Origin: Phycisphaerae bacterium | Lineage (GTDB): Bacteria; Planctomycetota; Phycisphaerae; UBA1845; Fen-1342 | Direction: 5' to 3' | NCBI GenBank assembly: GCA_026984555.1 | Contig: JALSRY010000478.1 | Coordinates: forward strand, 1-10,888 | Length of the DNA: 10,888 nt | Shown: one piece after another, positions 1 to 7,567 of the stretch | Position numbering within the stretch: the first letter of the stretch is position 1 | How the letters are laid out: each line of letters begins with the position of its first letter | Position numbers and translations under genes: made by a program | The notes under the pieces: model-generated | What the model saw: the letters and a program-made list of their open reading frames with translations, nothing else | What the model was told of the DNA's origin: nothing | The model's database searches: none

Positions 1-310
1 CGAGCACTTCCGGCCCGCCGGCCTGTCGCAGCGACCAGACCAGGTCATCGGAAAGCTCGTAGAGCCCCGGACCGCGATACCACGACGCATCGCCGGGCAG
101 GTCGATCCACGCGTTCTCCCCGGCGCGAGCCTGGGCCGCCTGCAAGGACACGAGCTTGCCGTCGTCTTGCTGCACGTAATAGATTCCCGGCGTGGGAACC
201 GCGAGCATCTCGGCGTCGGAGGGGGGTTCGAGCGGGCAGCCGCCTACGCTGGCGAGCAACAATCCCGAAACGCCGGCCAGGCCGAGCACGCGAATCGCGT
301 TGCGGTGCAT
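1..310 (-). CDS. Lipoprotein of unknown function, N-terminal part (runs off the left edge)
   Basis: The gene starts with ATG at 308-310 and stays open for 103 codons to the window edge, so no stop is seen. Residues 1-25 form a lipoprotein signal peptide: positive start (MHRNAIR), hydrophobic core (LGLAGVSGLLLAS), and lipobox VGGC with the acylated Cys at residue 25. The mature part begins PLEPPSDAEM and continues with a soluble, acidic stretch rich in aromatic residues (GIYYVQQDDGK, ENAWIDLPG, ASWYRGPGLYELSDDLVW). The D at +2 that would favour inner-membrane retention is absent (Pro follows Cys), so outer-membrane sorting is likely in an E. coli-like Lol system. I do not recognise the family. 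A GAGGAG ribosome site sits six bases before the ATG. The 199-base gap after the RND gene and the candidate promoter suggest it is its own transcription unit. Confidence 0.8.
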   Translation of the reverse strand, partial: MHRNAIRVLGLAGVSGLLLASVGGCPLEPPSDAEMLAVPTPGIYYVQQDDGKLVSLQAAQARAGENAWIDLPGDASWYRGPGLYELSDDLVWSLRQAGGPEVL

Positions 311-316
311 CGATTT

Positions 317-322
317 CTCCTC
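317..322 (-). promoter_or_regulatory. Ribosome binding site of the lipoprotein gene
   Basis: The minus strand reads GAGGAG followed by six bases and then the ATG at 310. This near-perfect Shine-Dalgarno sequence, together with the signal peptide that begins at that ATG, fixes the start of a gene whose stop lies outside the window. Confidence 0.75.
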
Positions 323-372
323 AGAAACCCATCACGAGAACCGCGGTGCCGCCGTGAACGCGACGGCAAGCA

Positions 373-378
373 ATTGTA
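373..378 (-). promoter_or_regulatory. Candidate -10 element upstream of the lipoprotein gene
   Basis: On the minus strand this hexamer is TACAAT, one mismatch from the sigma-70 consensus TATAAT, in otherwise very GC-rich sequence and about 62 bases before the lipoprotein ATG. The position 17 bases upstream does not carry a recognisable -35 hexamer, so the call rests on the -10 alone. It would separate transcription of the lipoprotein from the RND operon. Confidence 0.25.
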
Positions 379-509
379 GGCCACCCGGAGCCGCGAAACG
401 AGCGGCGATTCCACTCGCCCGGAAACGTCCGGTAATCTTCCGCGGCCTCGCCGCAACGACCGCAAACTTCCGCCTGCGGCAACCCCGTTCCGCCAGCCGC
501 CGAAACGAG

Positions 510-3500
510 TCAGGACGTGGCGAACAGGAACGCTCCGGCACGCCGCACGCCGGCCGCGGCGCTGTCCAGGCTCGAATACACCACGGGAATGACGATCATC
601 GTCAGGAACGTGCCGACCGTGAGACCCATCGACGCCACGATGCCCAGGGGGCTCATGCGTTCCAGGCCGACCGCCATTTCGAGCACCAGGGGCGTCAGGC
701 CCACGATCGTCGAGACGGTCGTCATCAGGATCGGCCGGATCCGCAAGCGTACCGACTGCACGATCGCCTCGTCTTTCGACATGCCCGCGCGGCGGGCGGT
801 GAGGATGAAGTCGAGCAGGAGGATGCTGTTGTTGACGATGGTGCCACCGAGCAGGATCAACCCCATCGTGGCGGGCTTGCACATGGGCTTGTCGAACAGC
901 AGCAACCCCCACATCGCCCCGGCGATCGCCAGCGGAATCGCCGCCATGATGGTGATCGGGTGGCCGAACGATTGGAACATCGCCAGGAGCAGCATGTACA
1001 GGAGCACCAGGCCGATCACGAGCGCCCGGCCCATCTCCTGCTTGCCGGTCTTCATGTCGGCGACGGTTCCGGTGACCTGGATCGAATACCCCTCGGGCAC
1101 CGCGATGCGGGCGAGTCGCTTGTGAGCCATCCGGCCGACCTGCGCGATCGTGTAGACCCGATTCACGCCGGTGATGTCGATCGTGTTGCGTAAACGTTCG
1201 CGCGTCACGAACGGTTGGTCGCGTTCGGTTTCGATCCGGGCCAGCGTGCGCAACGGCACGGGGCCGAAGCGGCTGGTCACGTAGCTCTCCGCGAGTTGGG
1301 CGGGTTCGTGGATGTCCTCGCCGGCGTATTGCACGCGAATTGGAATGTCGAGAAAGCCCCGCAGCCGCATCGCGCTCGCGGGCACACCGCGAACCGCCGC
1401 CTTGAGCTCCGCCGCGACCCGCGCCGGAGAAGTCTGGTAGAGCCGGGCCAGCAACGGGTCCACGACGACCTGCTGTTCAACCTTGTCGAGGTACCAACTC
1501 CGGCGGACATCCACCAAGCCCGGCAGCCCGCGCAACGCCGCGAGACACCGAACGGCCAGGCGATCCACCACCCGCGAATCGGGCCCGCTGATAAGCACAT
1601 CGAGCGGCGCCTTCGTGGTGGACATGGGGGTCGCGCCGTACTCGCTGACGCGGAACGTGCGTACGCCGGGGATGGTGCGCAGCGCCGCCCGCCAGGTATC
1701 TTCGATCTGCCAGATGGTCTCGTCGCGGTGTTTGCGATCGACGAGGTGGATCGTGAGCCGGGCGGATTGGGCGGTCGCCCCGCCACCGCCGAAGCTGATC
1801 TGCCCCGGTTCGGAGCCGACGACGGACGAAACCATCTCCACCCCGGGCTGACGGTAGACCACCCGTTCGACATCGGTGAGCACCCGCTCGACCTCGGCGA
1901 TGTTGTAGTCGGTGGGGGTGTCGAACTCGACCAGGGCGATGCCCGTGTCCATCGGCGGCATCAGCTCGCCACCGATCAACGGCGGTACGGTTTTCATCGT
2001 GATGACGAAGAACGCGGCGACGACCAGCAGCGTCACGACCCGCCAGTGCAACGCCCGACGGAGCACCGCCAGGTACACGGTCGCGAGCCCGGACACGCCC
2101 TTGTCGGTGTAGCGGAAGATGCGTTCGAGCAGGTTGCGATGTTCGTGGGGGCGGGCCAGCAGACGCGAAGCCATCAGGGGCACGACGGTCAGGGCCACCA
2201 GCAGCGACGCCACCAGCGTCGAGGAAATCATCATGTTCAACGGTCGCATCACCTGCTGCGTGTAGCCGCCGGTGAACATCACGGGAACCAGCACGATGAC
2301 GGTGGTGAGCATGCCGGCGGTGATGGCGAGGGCGATTTCCGACGCACCTTCGCGCGCGGCGCGACGGGCGTCGGGGTGTTTCATCTCGCTGTAGTGACGG
2401 TAGATGTTCTCGAGCACGACGACCGAGGCGTCCACGACCATGCCCACCGCGATAATCAGGCCCGAGAGCGTCACCATGTTCAGCGTGTACGGGCTGAACC
2501 ACAACACCACCAGGCTGGTCAGAAACGCGAGCGGAATGCTGACGGAAACCACCAACGCCGCCCGCATGTCCGCCAGGAACACGAAAATCACGATCACCGT
2601 CAGGATGACCGCCTGGACGAGACTCTGGCGCATCCCGTGGACGTTGATGTCGATGAGCGGCTGCTGATCGTCGGTGATCTCGAACCGGATGTCGGGGTAG
2701 CGGGCCGCGAGCCGGGGCAGAAAACGCTTGACACTCTTGATGGCGGCGACGGTCGGGCCGTTGTCAGGACGCAGCACGTTGATCGCAATCGCGGGCTTGC
2801 CGTTGCCGTGGTAGAGGCTGCGCGGCTCGCGCTCGGCCAGCGACACGTCCGCGACGTCGGAGATGCGCAGCGTACCGCCGGCGATCTCGCGGATGGGCAG
2901 GTCGCGAATCTGCTGAAGGTTCGTGAACTCGCCCGCGGTCTTCACGAGGTACTCCCGCCGGCTCGAATAGATCGTTCCCACCGGAGCGGCAACGTTCTGG
3001 TTCGCCAGCGCTCCCAGCACCACATCGAGCGGGATGTCGTTCGCCGCGAGACGATCACGCCGTACCCGCACACTCACCTCGGGCTGATGCGCGCCGAAGA
3101 CGTCCACGTCGGCGATGCCGGGCAGCGCGAGGATTTCGTCCATGATCTGGTTCTCGGCCAACAGGCGGATCTCCGACAGCGTCTTGGTGCTGCCGGGCGC
3201 CGGGCGCAAGGCCACGGTCAGCAGCGGCCGGGTCGCGTCGGTGATCCGGTAGATGCGCGGTTCGAGAATGTCGGCGGGCAAATCGGGCCGGATGCGGCTC
3301 AGCGCGTTCTGCACGTCCTGGACCGCCTCGCCGATGGGCTTGGAGTAGTGGAACTCGGCGTTGACGCTCGACACTTCGTCACGCGACGTGCTGATGACAC
3401 GCTTGAGGCCGCTGAGCGTGTTGAGCTCTTTCTCGATCACACGCGTGACTTTGTCGGCGACATCCCGGGCGGCCGCGCCGGGCTCGACGGTGATGACCAC

Positions 3501-3635
3501 GACCTGGGGCGGAACCGTGTTCGGGAACAGATCGGTCGGCGTGCGAAAAAACGCGAACGCTCCCAGCGCGGCCACCGCCAGCACCAACGCGATGATCACA
3601 AAGGGATTCTTGAGCGAAAAATCAGTCAGGTTCAT
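510..3635 (-). CDS. RND-family inner-membrane efflux transporter (AcrB/HAE-like)
   Basis: At 1041 residues this is a full-length RND transporter, the proton-driven inner-membrane engine of a tripartite pump. TM1 follows the start (residues 11-30). The porter domain begins around residue 35 with the typical P-T-DLFP region, and GGELMPPMDTG opens the second periplasmic half. TM4 carries GMVVDASVVVLEN (398-410), so Asp402 can serve as the proton-relay acid. The second Asp of the AcrB DD pair is Ala here. TM10 carries GTIVNNSILLLDF, where AcrB has its Lys. The HME (CzcA) TM4 pattern DFG..VDG is absent, so a heavy-metal substrate is not supported by motifs. The ATG overlaps the adaptor stop by four bases (ATGA), indicating translational coupling. 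The substrate is unknown; drugs, lipids or metal-thiol conjugates are possible. Confidence 0.95.
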   Translation of the reverse strand: MNLTDFSLKNPFVIIALVLAVAALGAFAFFRTPTDLFPNTVPPQVVVITVEPGAAARDVADKVTRVIEKELNTLSGLKRVISTSRDEVSSVNAEFHYSKPIGEAVQDVQNALSRIRPDLPADILEPRIYRITDATRPLLTVALRPAPGSTKTLSEIRLLAENQIMDEILALPGIADVDVFGAHQPEVSVRVRRDRLAANDIPLDVVLGALANQNVAAPVGTIYSSRREYLVKTAGEFTNLQQIRDLPIREIAGGTLRISDVADVSLAEREPRSLYHGNGKPAIAINVLRPDNGPTVAAIKSVKRFLPRLAARYPDIRFEITDDQQPLIDINVHGMRQSLVQAVILTVIVIFVFLADMRAALVVSVSIPLAFLTSLVVLWFSPYTLNMVTLSGLIIAVGMVVDASVVVLENIYRHYSEMKHPDARRAAREGASEIALAITAGMLTTVIVLVPVMFTGGYTQQVMRPLNMMISSTLVASLLVALTVVPLMASRLLARPHEHRNLLERIFRYTDKGVSGLATVYLAVLRRALHWRVVTLLVVAAFFVITMKTVPPLIGGELMPPMDTGIALVEFDTPTDYNIAEVERVLTDVERVVYRQPGVEMVSSVVGSEPGQISFGGGGATAQSARLTIHLVDRKHRDETIWQIEDTWRAALRTIPGVRTFRVSEYGATPMSTTKAPLDVLISGPDSRVVDRLAVRCLAALRGLPGLVDVRRSWYLDKVEQQVVVDPLLARLYQTSPARVAAELKAAVRGVPASAMRLRGFLDIPIRVQYAGEDIHEPAQLAESYVTSRFGPVPLRTLARIETERDQPFVTRERLRNTIDITGVNRVYTIAQVGRMAHKRLARIAVPEGYSIQVTGTVADMKTGKQEMGRALVIGLVLLYMLLLAMFQSFGHPITIMAAIPLAIAGAMWGLLLFDKPMCKPATMGLILLGGTIVNNSILLLDFILTARRAGMSKDEAIVQSVRLRIRPILMTTVSTIVGLTPLVLEMAVGLERMSPLGIVASMGLTVGTFLTMIVIPVVYSSLDSAAAGVRRAGAFLFATS

Positions 3636-4825
3636 TGGAGCACTTCGACCTTGATGCCCGCGGAAAGCGTCGCCCAGCCCAGAAACGTGTTGGTGACCAC
3701 CCGCGCTCCCGGATCGATTCCCGTGACGGCGGCGGCGTCGCCGCTCGTACCCAGCACCTTGACCGGACGGGGTGCGAGCCGATCGTCGTTCACGACGAAT
3801 ACGTAGGTTCCGCCCTGGGGTCGCTCGATCAACGCCGAGCCGGGCAACAGGACGATGTTTTCGAGCGTGCGCAGCGTGACCGAGAGGGGCACATACGCCC
3901 CACAGGTCAGCCCGGCAGCCTGCTCACCCGACAAGGCGATCTCCGCCCGCAGCATCCGGGCCCGGTCGAGCGACGGGAACACGTCCGTGATCGCCGCCGA
4001 CCGCCGACCGTCGGGCGTCTCGAACCGGACGGCCAGCCCGGGCTTGAGATGGGGCACATCACGCTGCGGCACGTTGACGGCGATCTTGAGTCGCCTGCGA
4101 TCCTCGACGACGAGCAGCGTCTTGCCCGGGGCGGCGAGGTCGCCGGGGTCCACATCCCGGCGCGACACCACGCCCTCGTACGGACTGGTCAGGCAACAGT
4201 ACCCGGCCCGCGTTTTCAACTGCGCCTCGCGCTTTTCCAGCGAATCGATCAGATGCCGAATCGCGTCCGCCTTCCGCTGCGCCGCGCGCAGACGACCGGC
4301 GAACCCATTGACCTTGTCCGCGGTGGCTTCGGCATCGGCGGCCGGAATGTCGTGCTCCGCGGCGAGTTTGGCGTCACGCTCCGCCTGCCGCCGCCAATAG
4401 GCGAGCGACTCCGCCAAGGATTCGATCGTGGCCTCGTTGCCCGCCAAGTCCGCCCGGGCCTGCTCGATCCGCGCCTCCGCGGCGGCGATGTCGTCGCGTA
4501 TCTCGCGGTCGTCGAGCACGACCAGCGTATCGCCGGCCTCGACGCGATCACCCTCGTCCACCAACACCCGTTCCACCGTCGCCGTCAGCCGAGCCGAAAC
4601 ATTCGCCACTCGCACGGGCTCGATCACACCCAGGTAATCGAGCTCGATCGGCAAATCGCTCACGCGTGCGACCGCGACCCGCACCGGCACCGGGCCCAGT
4701 CCGTACTTGGGCGCGCCAGCGAGCGCGTGCTGCTTGCGTTTGACCAGCGCCATCCCCCCCACCACAAGCAACGCCACCACCCCCAACACCAGCACCCAGC
4801 GCAACAGCGTCCTGAGAACCCGCAT
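3632..4825 (-). CDS. RND periplasmic adaptor (membrane fusion protein)
   Basis: This 397-residue adaptor would bridge the RND transporter and the TolC-like factor in the periplasm. An N-terminal hydrophobic anchor spans about residues 10-28 with no lipobox. The first lipoyl half follows (VDEGDRVEAGDTLVVLDD, ending at 106), then an Ala/Glu/Arg-rich alpha-hairpin at about 108-205, then the second lipoyl half (SPYEGVVSRRDVDPGD, 214-229), a beta-barrel domain and a membrane-proximal domain. Three cysteines stand out: the adjacent Cys210-Cys211 at the hairpin exit, and Cys308. I chose the ATG at 4823-4825 because it overlaps the TolC stop in a TGATG arrangement and has GGGAG seven bases upstream. 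A GTG nine codons earlier is in frame but would overlap the TolC gene by 28 bases. Confidence 0.93.
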   Translation of the reverse strand: MRVLRTLLRWVLVLGVVALLVVGGMALVKRKQHALAGAPKYGLGPVPVRVAVARVSDLPIELDYLGVIEPVRVANVSARLTATVERVLVDEGDRVEAGDTLVVLDDREIRDDIAAAEARIEQARADLAGNEATIESLAESLAYWRRQAERDAKLAAEHDIPAADAEATADKVNGFAGRLRAAQRKADAIRHLIDSLEKREAQLKTRAGYCCLTSPYEGVVSRRDVDPGDLAAPGKTLLVVEDRRRLKIAVNVPQRDVPHLKPGLAVRFETPDGRRSAAITDVFPSLDRARMLRAEIALSGEQAAGLTCGAYVPLSVTLRTLENIVLLPGSALIERPQGGTYVFVVNDDRLAPRPVKVLGTSGDAAAVTGIDPGARVVTNTFLGWATLSAGIKVEVLQ

Positions 4826-6240
4826 CACTCGTCTCCCACGGCCAACGCCCACTCCGCCAGCGCCGTCTCATAGTCCGCCAGCGCGCGATAGTAGGCTGTC
4901 TCGGCATCCACCAACGCGGATTGCGCATCGAGCACGTCGGTCTGTGAGCTGCGCCCCACCGCGTACTTCTCGCGCTCGATCCGCAGGCTCTCACGCGCCT
5001 GGGTGATGGCTTCCTCCGTCGCGGCGACCCGGGCGCGCCCCGCCTCGACATCCAGCACCGCCGTCTCAACGTCCAAGCGAATCTGGAGCTCCAGCGTGCG
5101 CAGCCGCTCTTGCGCCGCCGCGAGCGCGTACCGTTCCCGGCGAATCCGCGCGCCGATGCGCCCACCCTCGAACAAGGGAATCTCGGCCGTCACGCCGATG
5201 TATCCGACGTCCTCCGTACTGTCCACGCCGCTCGGCTGGCTGGTCGGACTGGCGGCATGCCGCACGCCGTAGGAACCTTCGAGGTTGACGGTGGGCCAGC
5301 GGGCCGCCCGGGCGACATCGACCCGCCGGGCCTGCGCCTCGAGCTCGGCCCGGGCAGCGAGATAATCCGCCCGGTGGGACAGCGCCCGCCGCAAGCTTTC
5401 GTCGCGATCGATGTTCGCCGGACGCAGAGCCAGGCGACCATCGACGGCGAGGCTGTCGCCGGGGGCCCGGATGCCCATCAGGTTGACCAGCACACGTTTG
5501 AGGATCGCCAGCCGGTTCGCTTCGGCGACGCGCCGCTGCCGCAGGTCCGCCAGGCGTACCTCCGTGCGCAGCAGATCGACCCGCGCCGCCCGCTGCACGT
5601 CGATCAGGTGGCGGACCCGCTCGCGGTGTTCCTCCAGCGCTTTGGTCGAAAAGTCGATCGCCCGCACGATCTGCCGTTGCGCCAGAATGCCGTAGAACAC
5701 GCTGGAAACGTTGAATACCAACTCCTCGCGCGTGCGGGCCAGCCGCCGGGCGGCCGCCTCCTCGAGCAGCTTCGACGCCGCGATCGCGCTCGTGATCCGC
5801 CCGCCCGTGAACAACGGCAGCCGCAACACCAGATCGCCCGCGAAGACGTTACGCGAAAACACCGGCAGGTCGGTGGGCGAGCGCGGCGGAATCAGCCGCT
5901 GGCTGTCCATCGTATGCGTATACGTCCCGCGCGCATGAACCGTCGGCCAGCGCTCCCCCGCGGCCAACGCGATTCCGGCGTGTGCGGCGGCAACCTCCCA
6001 TCCGGCCCGGGCCACGTCCGGGTTGTGCTCCTCCGCCAGCGCGATGCACCGCTGGAGCGTCAGCCGCGAGACCGACGCCGGTTGGCTCGCGGCGACGCCG
6101 ACCCGCACGGCGCCCGGCCCGTTCGCGGAGACATGAACCGGGCGATACGGATCGGTGGGGTTCACGAGCACGCAGCTCGTCAGCACCGCGGCCAACGATA
6201 CCAGCGCCACCGTCCGCACCCACGGACACTCCCGTCTCAT
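4825..6240 (-). CDS. TolC/OprM-like outer-membrane efflux lipoprotein
   Basis: This 471-residue protein is the outer-membrane channel of the tripartite pump. Its signal peptide ends in lipobox LTSC with Cys23 as the lipidation site, as in OprM/NodT-type factors. The mature region shows the internal duplication of the OEP fold. Each half starts with a helix and an RWPTV-x-x-x-G-x-Y strand entry (98-107 and 314-324). A matching PLFTGGRI (142-149) and PLFEGGRI (355-362) lead into the long coiled helices. Helical regions are rich in Ala, Arg, Leu and Glu. A Ser/Thr/Pro patch (SPTSQPSG) lies in the second beta segment. The ATG has GAGGAG five bases upstream. It is first in the efflux trio, 93 bases after the CcdA gene, and its stop overlaps the adaptor ATG by one base. 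Confidence 0.93.
   Translation of the reverse strand: MRRECPWVRTVALVSLAAVLTSCVLVNPTDPYRPVHVSANGPGAVRVGVAASQPASVSRLTLQRCIALAEEHNPDVARAGWEVAAAHAGIALAAGERWPTVHARGTYTHTMDSQRLIPPRSPTDLPVFSRNVFAGDLVLRLPLFTGGRITSAIAASKLLEEAAARRLARTREELVFNVSSVFYGILAQRQIVRAIDFSTKALEEHRERVRHLIDVQRAARVDLLRTEVRLADLRQRRVAEANRLAILKRVLVNLMGIRAPGDSLAVDGRLALRPANIDRDESLRRALSHRADYLAARAELEAQARRVDVARAARWPTVNLEGSYGVRHAASPTSQPSGVDSTEDVGYIGVTAEIPLFEGGRIGARIRRERYALAAAQERLRTLELQIRLDVETAVLDVEAGRARVAATEEAITQARESLRIEREKYAVGRSSQTDVLDAQSALVDAETAYYRALADYETALAEWALAVGDE
4833..4837 (-). promoter_or_regulatory. Ribosome binding site deciding the adaptor start
   Basis: GGGAG on the minus strand lies inside the last codons of the TolC-like gene, seven bases before the ATG at 4825. 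It supports that ATG over the in-frame GTG at 4852 and shows that the adaptor is translated by reinitiation or coupling with the outer-membrane factor. Confidence 0.6.
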
Positions 6241-6333
6241 CTCATCTCCTCGACACGGCCGATGGCCACCCCGCGCGCTCGGCTCCCGTCATGCCGTCTC
6301 CCGGATTCCCGCATCCACCGCCGGCTTGAAGCC
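6241..6333. other. Short spacer between the CcdA gene and the efflux trio
   Basis: This is the only sizeable break between the redox genes and the pump genes (93 bases). On the minus strand I see the TolC-gene ribosome site GAGGAG at 6246-6251 and a short self-complementary GGCTTCAAGCC with no usable loop and no T run. There is no recognisable promoter or terminator, so read-through from the redox genes is plausible but not shown. Confidence 0.4.
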
Positions 6334-7026
6334 TCACCCGGCCGAGCAAAGCACCCATAGTCCCACACCCACGATCAGCACGCCGGCCACACACCGGAGA
6401 ATCGCCAACCCGCGCGTCCAGCCTTTCGAGTCGGCCATGTGTTGCACCATCCCCATCGATACGCCACCGGCCAGCACGAGCCCGCAGTGGCCCAGGCTGT
6501 ACGCCGCCAGCAACGTCGCGCCGAACGCGATGCCCTTGAGCGGAACGACCGCCAACAGCGTCACCAGTACGGGACCGGCGCACGGCAACGACACGAGCCC
6601 GAACAGCATCCCCAGCAGCAGCGCCCCCACGAACCCTCTGGTTCTCGGCTGCATACCCGCCGGCGCCGGAATCTTCACGTCGAGCACACCAAGCAGGTGC
6701 AGTCCCATCAGCAGGCACACGCCGCCGGCAATATAACTCCACCACGACGCCCGCAGGATGGAACTCGCCGCCCAGGTCGCCAGGAACAGCATCGCGAACG
6801 TACACGTCAGGCCGATCGAGAACGTCAGCGACAGCAAAAACGAGCGCGCGACGTGGCGTTTCGAGTCGGTTCCGTGCCCCGCGACGTATCCGACCATCAA
6901 CGGCACCATCGCGATCACGCACGGGTTGGCGGCGGTCAATAGTCCGCCGAGCAACGCCGCCAGCGGGGCGATCCACGGATTGCCTTGCACGGCACGGGCC
7001 AGGTTCTCGGTCAGCGCGTCGAACAC
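6334..7026 (-). CDS. CcdA/DsbD-type transmembrane electron carrier
   Basis: This 230-residue polytopic membrane protein matches the usual CcdA length with about six membrane helices. The two conserved cysteines are present: Cys36 in AANPCVIAM (TM1) and Cys149 in SLPCAGPVL (TM4). In the family these form the redox pair that takes electrons from cytosolic thioredoxin and hands them to a periplasmic thioredoxin-fold partner. The start is a GTG at 7024-7026 that directly abuts the TAG stop of the upstream membrane-anchored thioredoxin. No clear Shine-Dalgarno sequence precedes it, so coupled translation is likely. That adjacency makes the upstream protein its probable partner. It could serve cytochrome c maturation, but no cytochrome or heme-handling gene is nearby. 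I favour a dedicated reductant relay for this operon. Confidence 0.93.
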   Translation of the reverse strand: MFDALTENLARAVQGNPWIAPLAALLGGLLTAANPCVIAMVPLMVGYVAGHGTDSKRHVARSFLLSLTFSIGLTCTFAMLFLATWAASSILRASWWSYIAGGVCLLMGLHLLGVLDVKIPAPAGMQPRTRGFVGALLLGMLFGLVSLPCAGPVLVTLLAVVPLKGIAFGATLLAAYSLGHCGLVLAGGVSMGMVQHMADSKGWTRGLAILRCVAGVLIVGVGLWVLCSAG

Positions 7027-7554
7027 CTATTTCACACCGACTTTCTCGGCGAAGAGCTTCCGGAGATCTTCCTTCGAGATGAACCCCTCGTGCCGCCACA
7101 CTTCGCGACCCGCGCGGTCCAGCAGGATTTGCGTGGGGATCAGCCGAACGCCGAACTTCCGCGCGGGCGCCGGGTCTTTCCATACGTCGTGGAACTCGAC
7201 CACCAGCCGCCCCTTGTACTCTTCACGCAGCGCGTGCAGGATCGGTGCCAGCTCTTTGCAGGCCTTGCACTTGTCGGCTCCCAGGTCGACCAGTCGCGGC
7301 AACCCGCCGGCCGGGGCGCTCGCTGGTTGCGACGCGGGTCGCGTGGCCGGTTGCGCAGGAGCCGCCGCCGGCAGAGCCGCGCGTGTCGCGGTCGGGCCGC
7401 TCCCGCGTGTCGCCACCCCTGCCGCGGGGAGGCTGGTCGGCCCTGGCGGCGCGACCTCCGGGACGGAACGCGCGCGATTCCGCCAGGCCGTGCCGGCGAC
7501 GACCAGAATCACCAGCACGACGACAATCAGGTTGACAGTGTTGCGGCGGCTCAT
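7027..7554 (-). CDS. Membrane-anchored periplasmic thioredoxin-fold protein, CKAC active site
   Basis: This is a 175-residue protein. Residues 7-24 form one hydrophobic anchor (VNLIVVVLVILVVAGTAW) with no lipobox. Residues 30-84 are a low-complexity Pro/Ala/Thr/Ser linker that includes RPASQPASAP. The C-terminal thioredoxin fold has active site DKCKACKEL (Cys96 and Cys99) and a cis-proline loop at Arg137-Pro140-Thr141. The usual Trp before the first Cys is Lys here, and the dipeptide is Lys-Ala rather than Gly-Pro. Positive charges before the anchor predict the fold on the periplasmic side. The ATG at 7552-7554 is preceded by GGGAGA with six bases spacing; an upstream in-frame ATG at 7587 lies inside the TSUP gene. 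It follows the TSUP gene by 13 bases and is butted against ccdA, which should reduce it. Confidence 0.9.
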   Translation of the reverse strand: MSRRNTVNLIVVVLVILVVAGTAWRNRARSVPEVAPPGPTSLPAAGVATRGSGPTATRAALPAAAPAQPATRPASQPASAPAGGLPRLVDLGADKCKACKELAPILHALREEYKGRLVVEFHDVWKDPAPARKFGVRLIPTQILLDRAGREVWRHEGFISKEDLRKLFAEKVGVK

Positions 7555-7567
7555 GAATCTTCTCCCG

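Larger units (their letters stand above)
311..509. other. Spacer between the RND gene and the lipoprotein gene
   Basis: This 199-base stretch holds no gene that I can support. It contains the lipoprotein ribosome site, the weak -10, and two small GC-rich dyads on the minus strand: GCGGC-GAG-GCCGC and, shortly after, CCGGA-CGTT-TCCGG. Neither is followed by a T run, so they are not convincing intrinsic terminators, although the region is where the upstream operon would be expected to end. Confidence 0.5.

Noticed and set aside
311..509. Intrinsic terminator after the RND gene
   Set aside because: Two five-base-pair hairpins exist, but neither is followed by a T tract, and short dyads are expected by chance at this GC content.
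510..3635. Heavy-metal (CzcA-type) RND assignment
   Set aside because: The TM4 segment reads GMVVDASVVVLEN and lacks the DFG..VDG pattern of metal transporters, so the neighbouring metal-like genes alone do not justify the call.
1215..3806. 863-codon open frame on the plus strand
   Set aside because: It is antisense to the RND gene, extremely rich in His, Arg, Asp and Gln, without domains or a signal, and is explained by GC-biased third positions of the real gene.
3635..4873. 412-codon plus-strand open frame
   Set aside because: It mirrors the adaptor gene on the other strand, has the same shadow composition (HR/Q-rich) and no ribosome site.
6242..7183. Long minus-strand frame overlapping the CcdA and thioredoxin genes
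   Set aside because: It is in another frame of clearly real genes with conserved CcdA and thioredoxin motifs, and its translation is Arg/Gly/Asp-rich shadow sequence.
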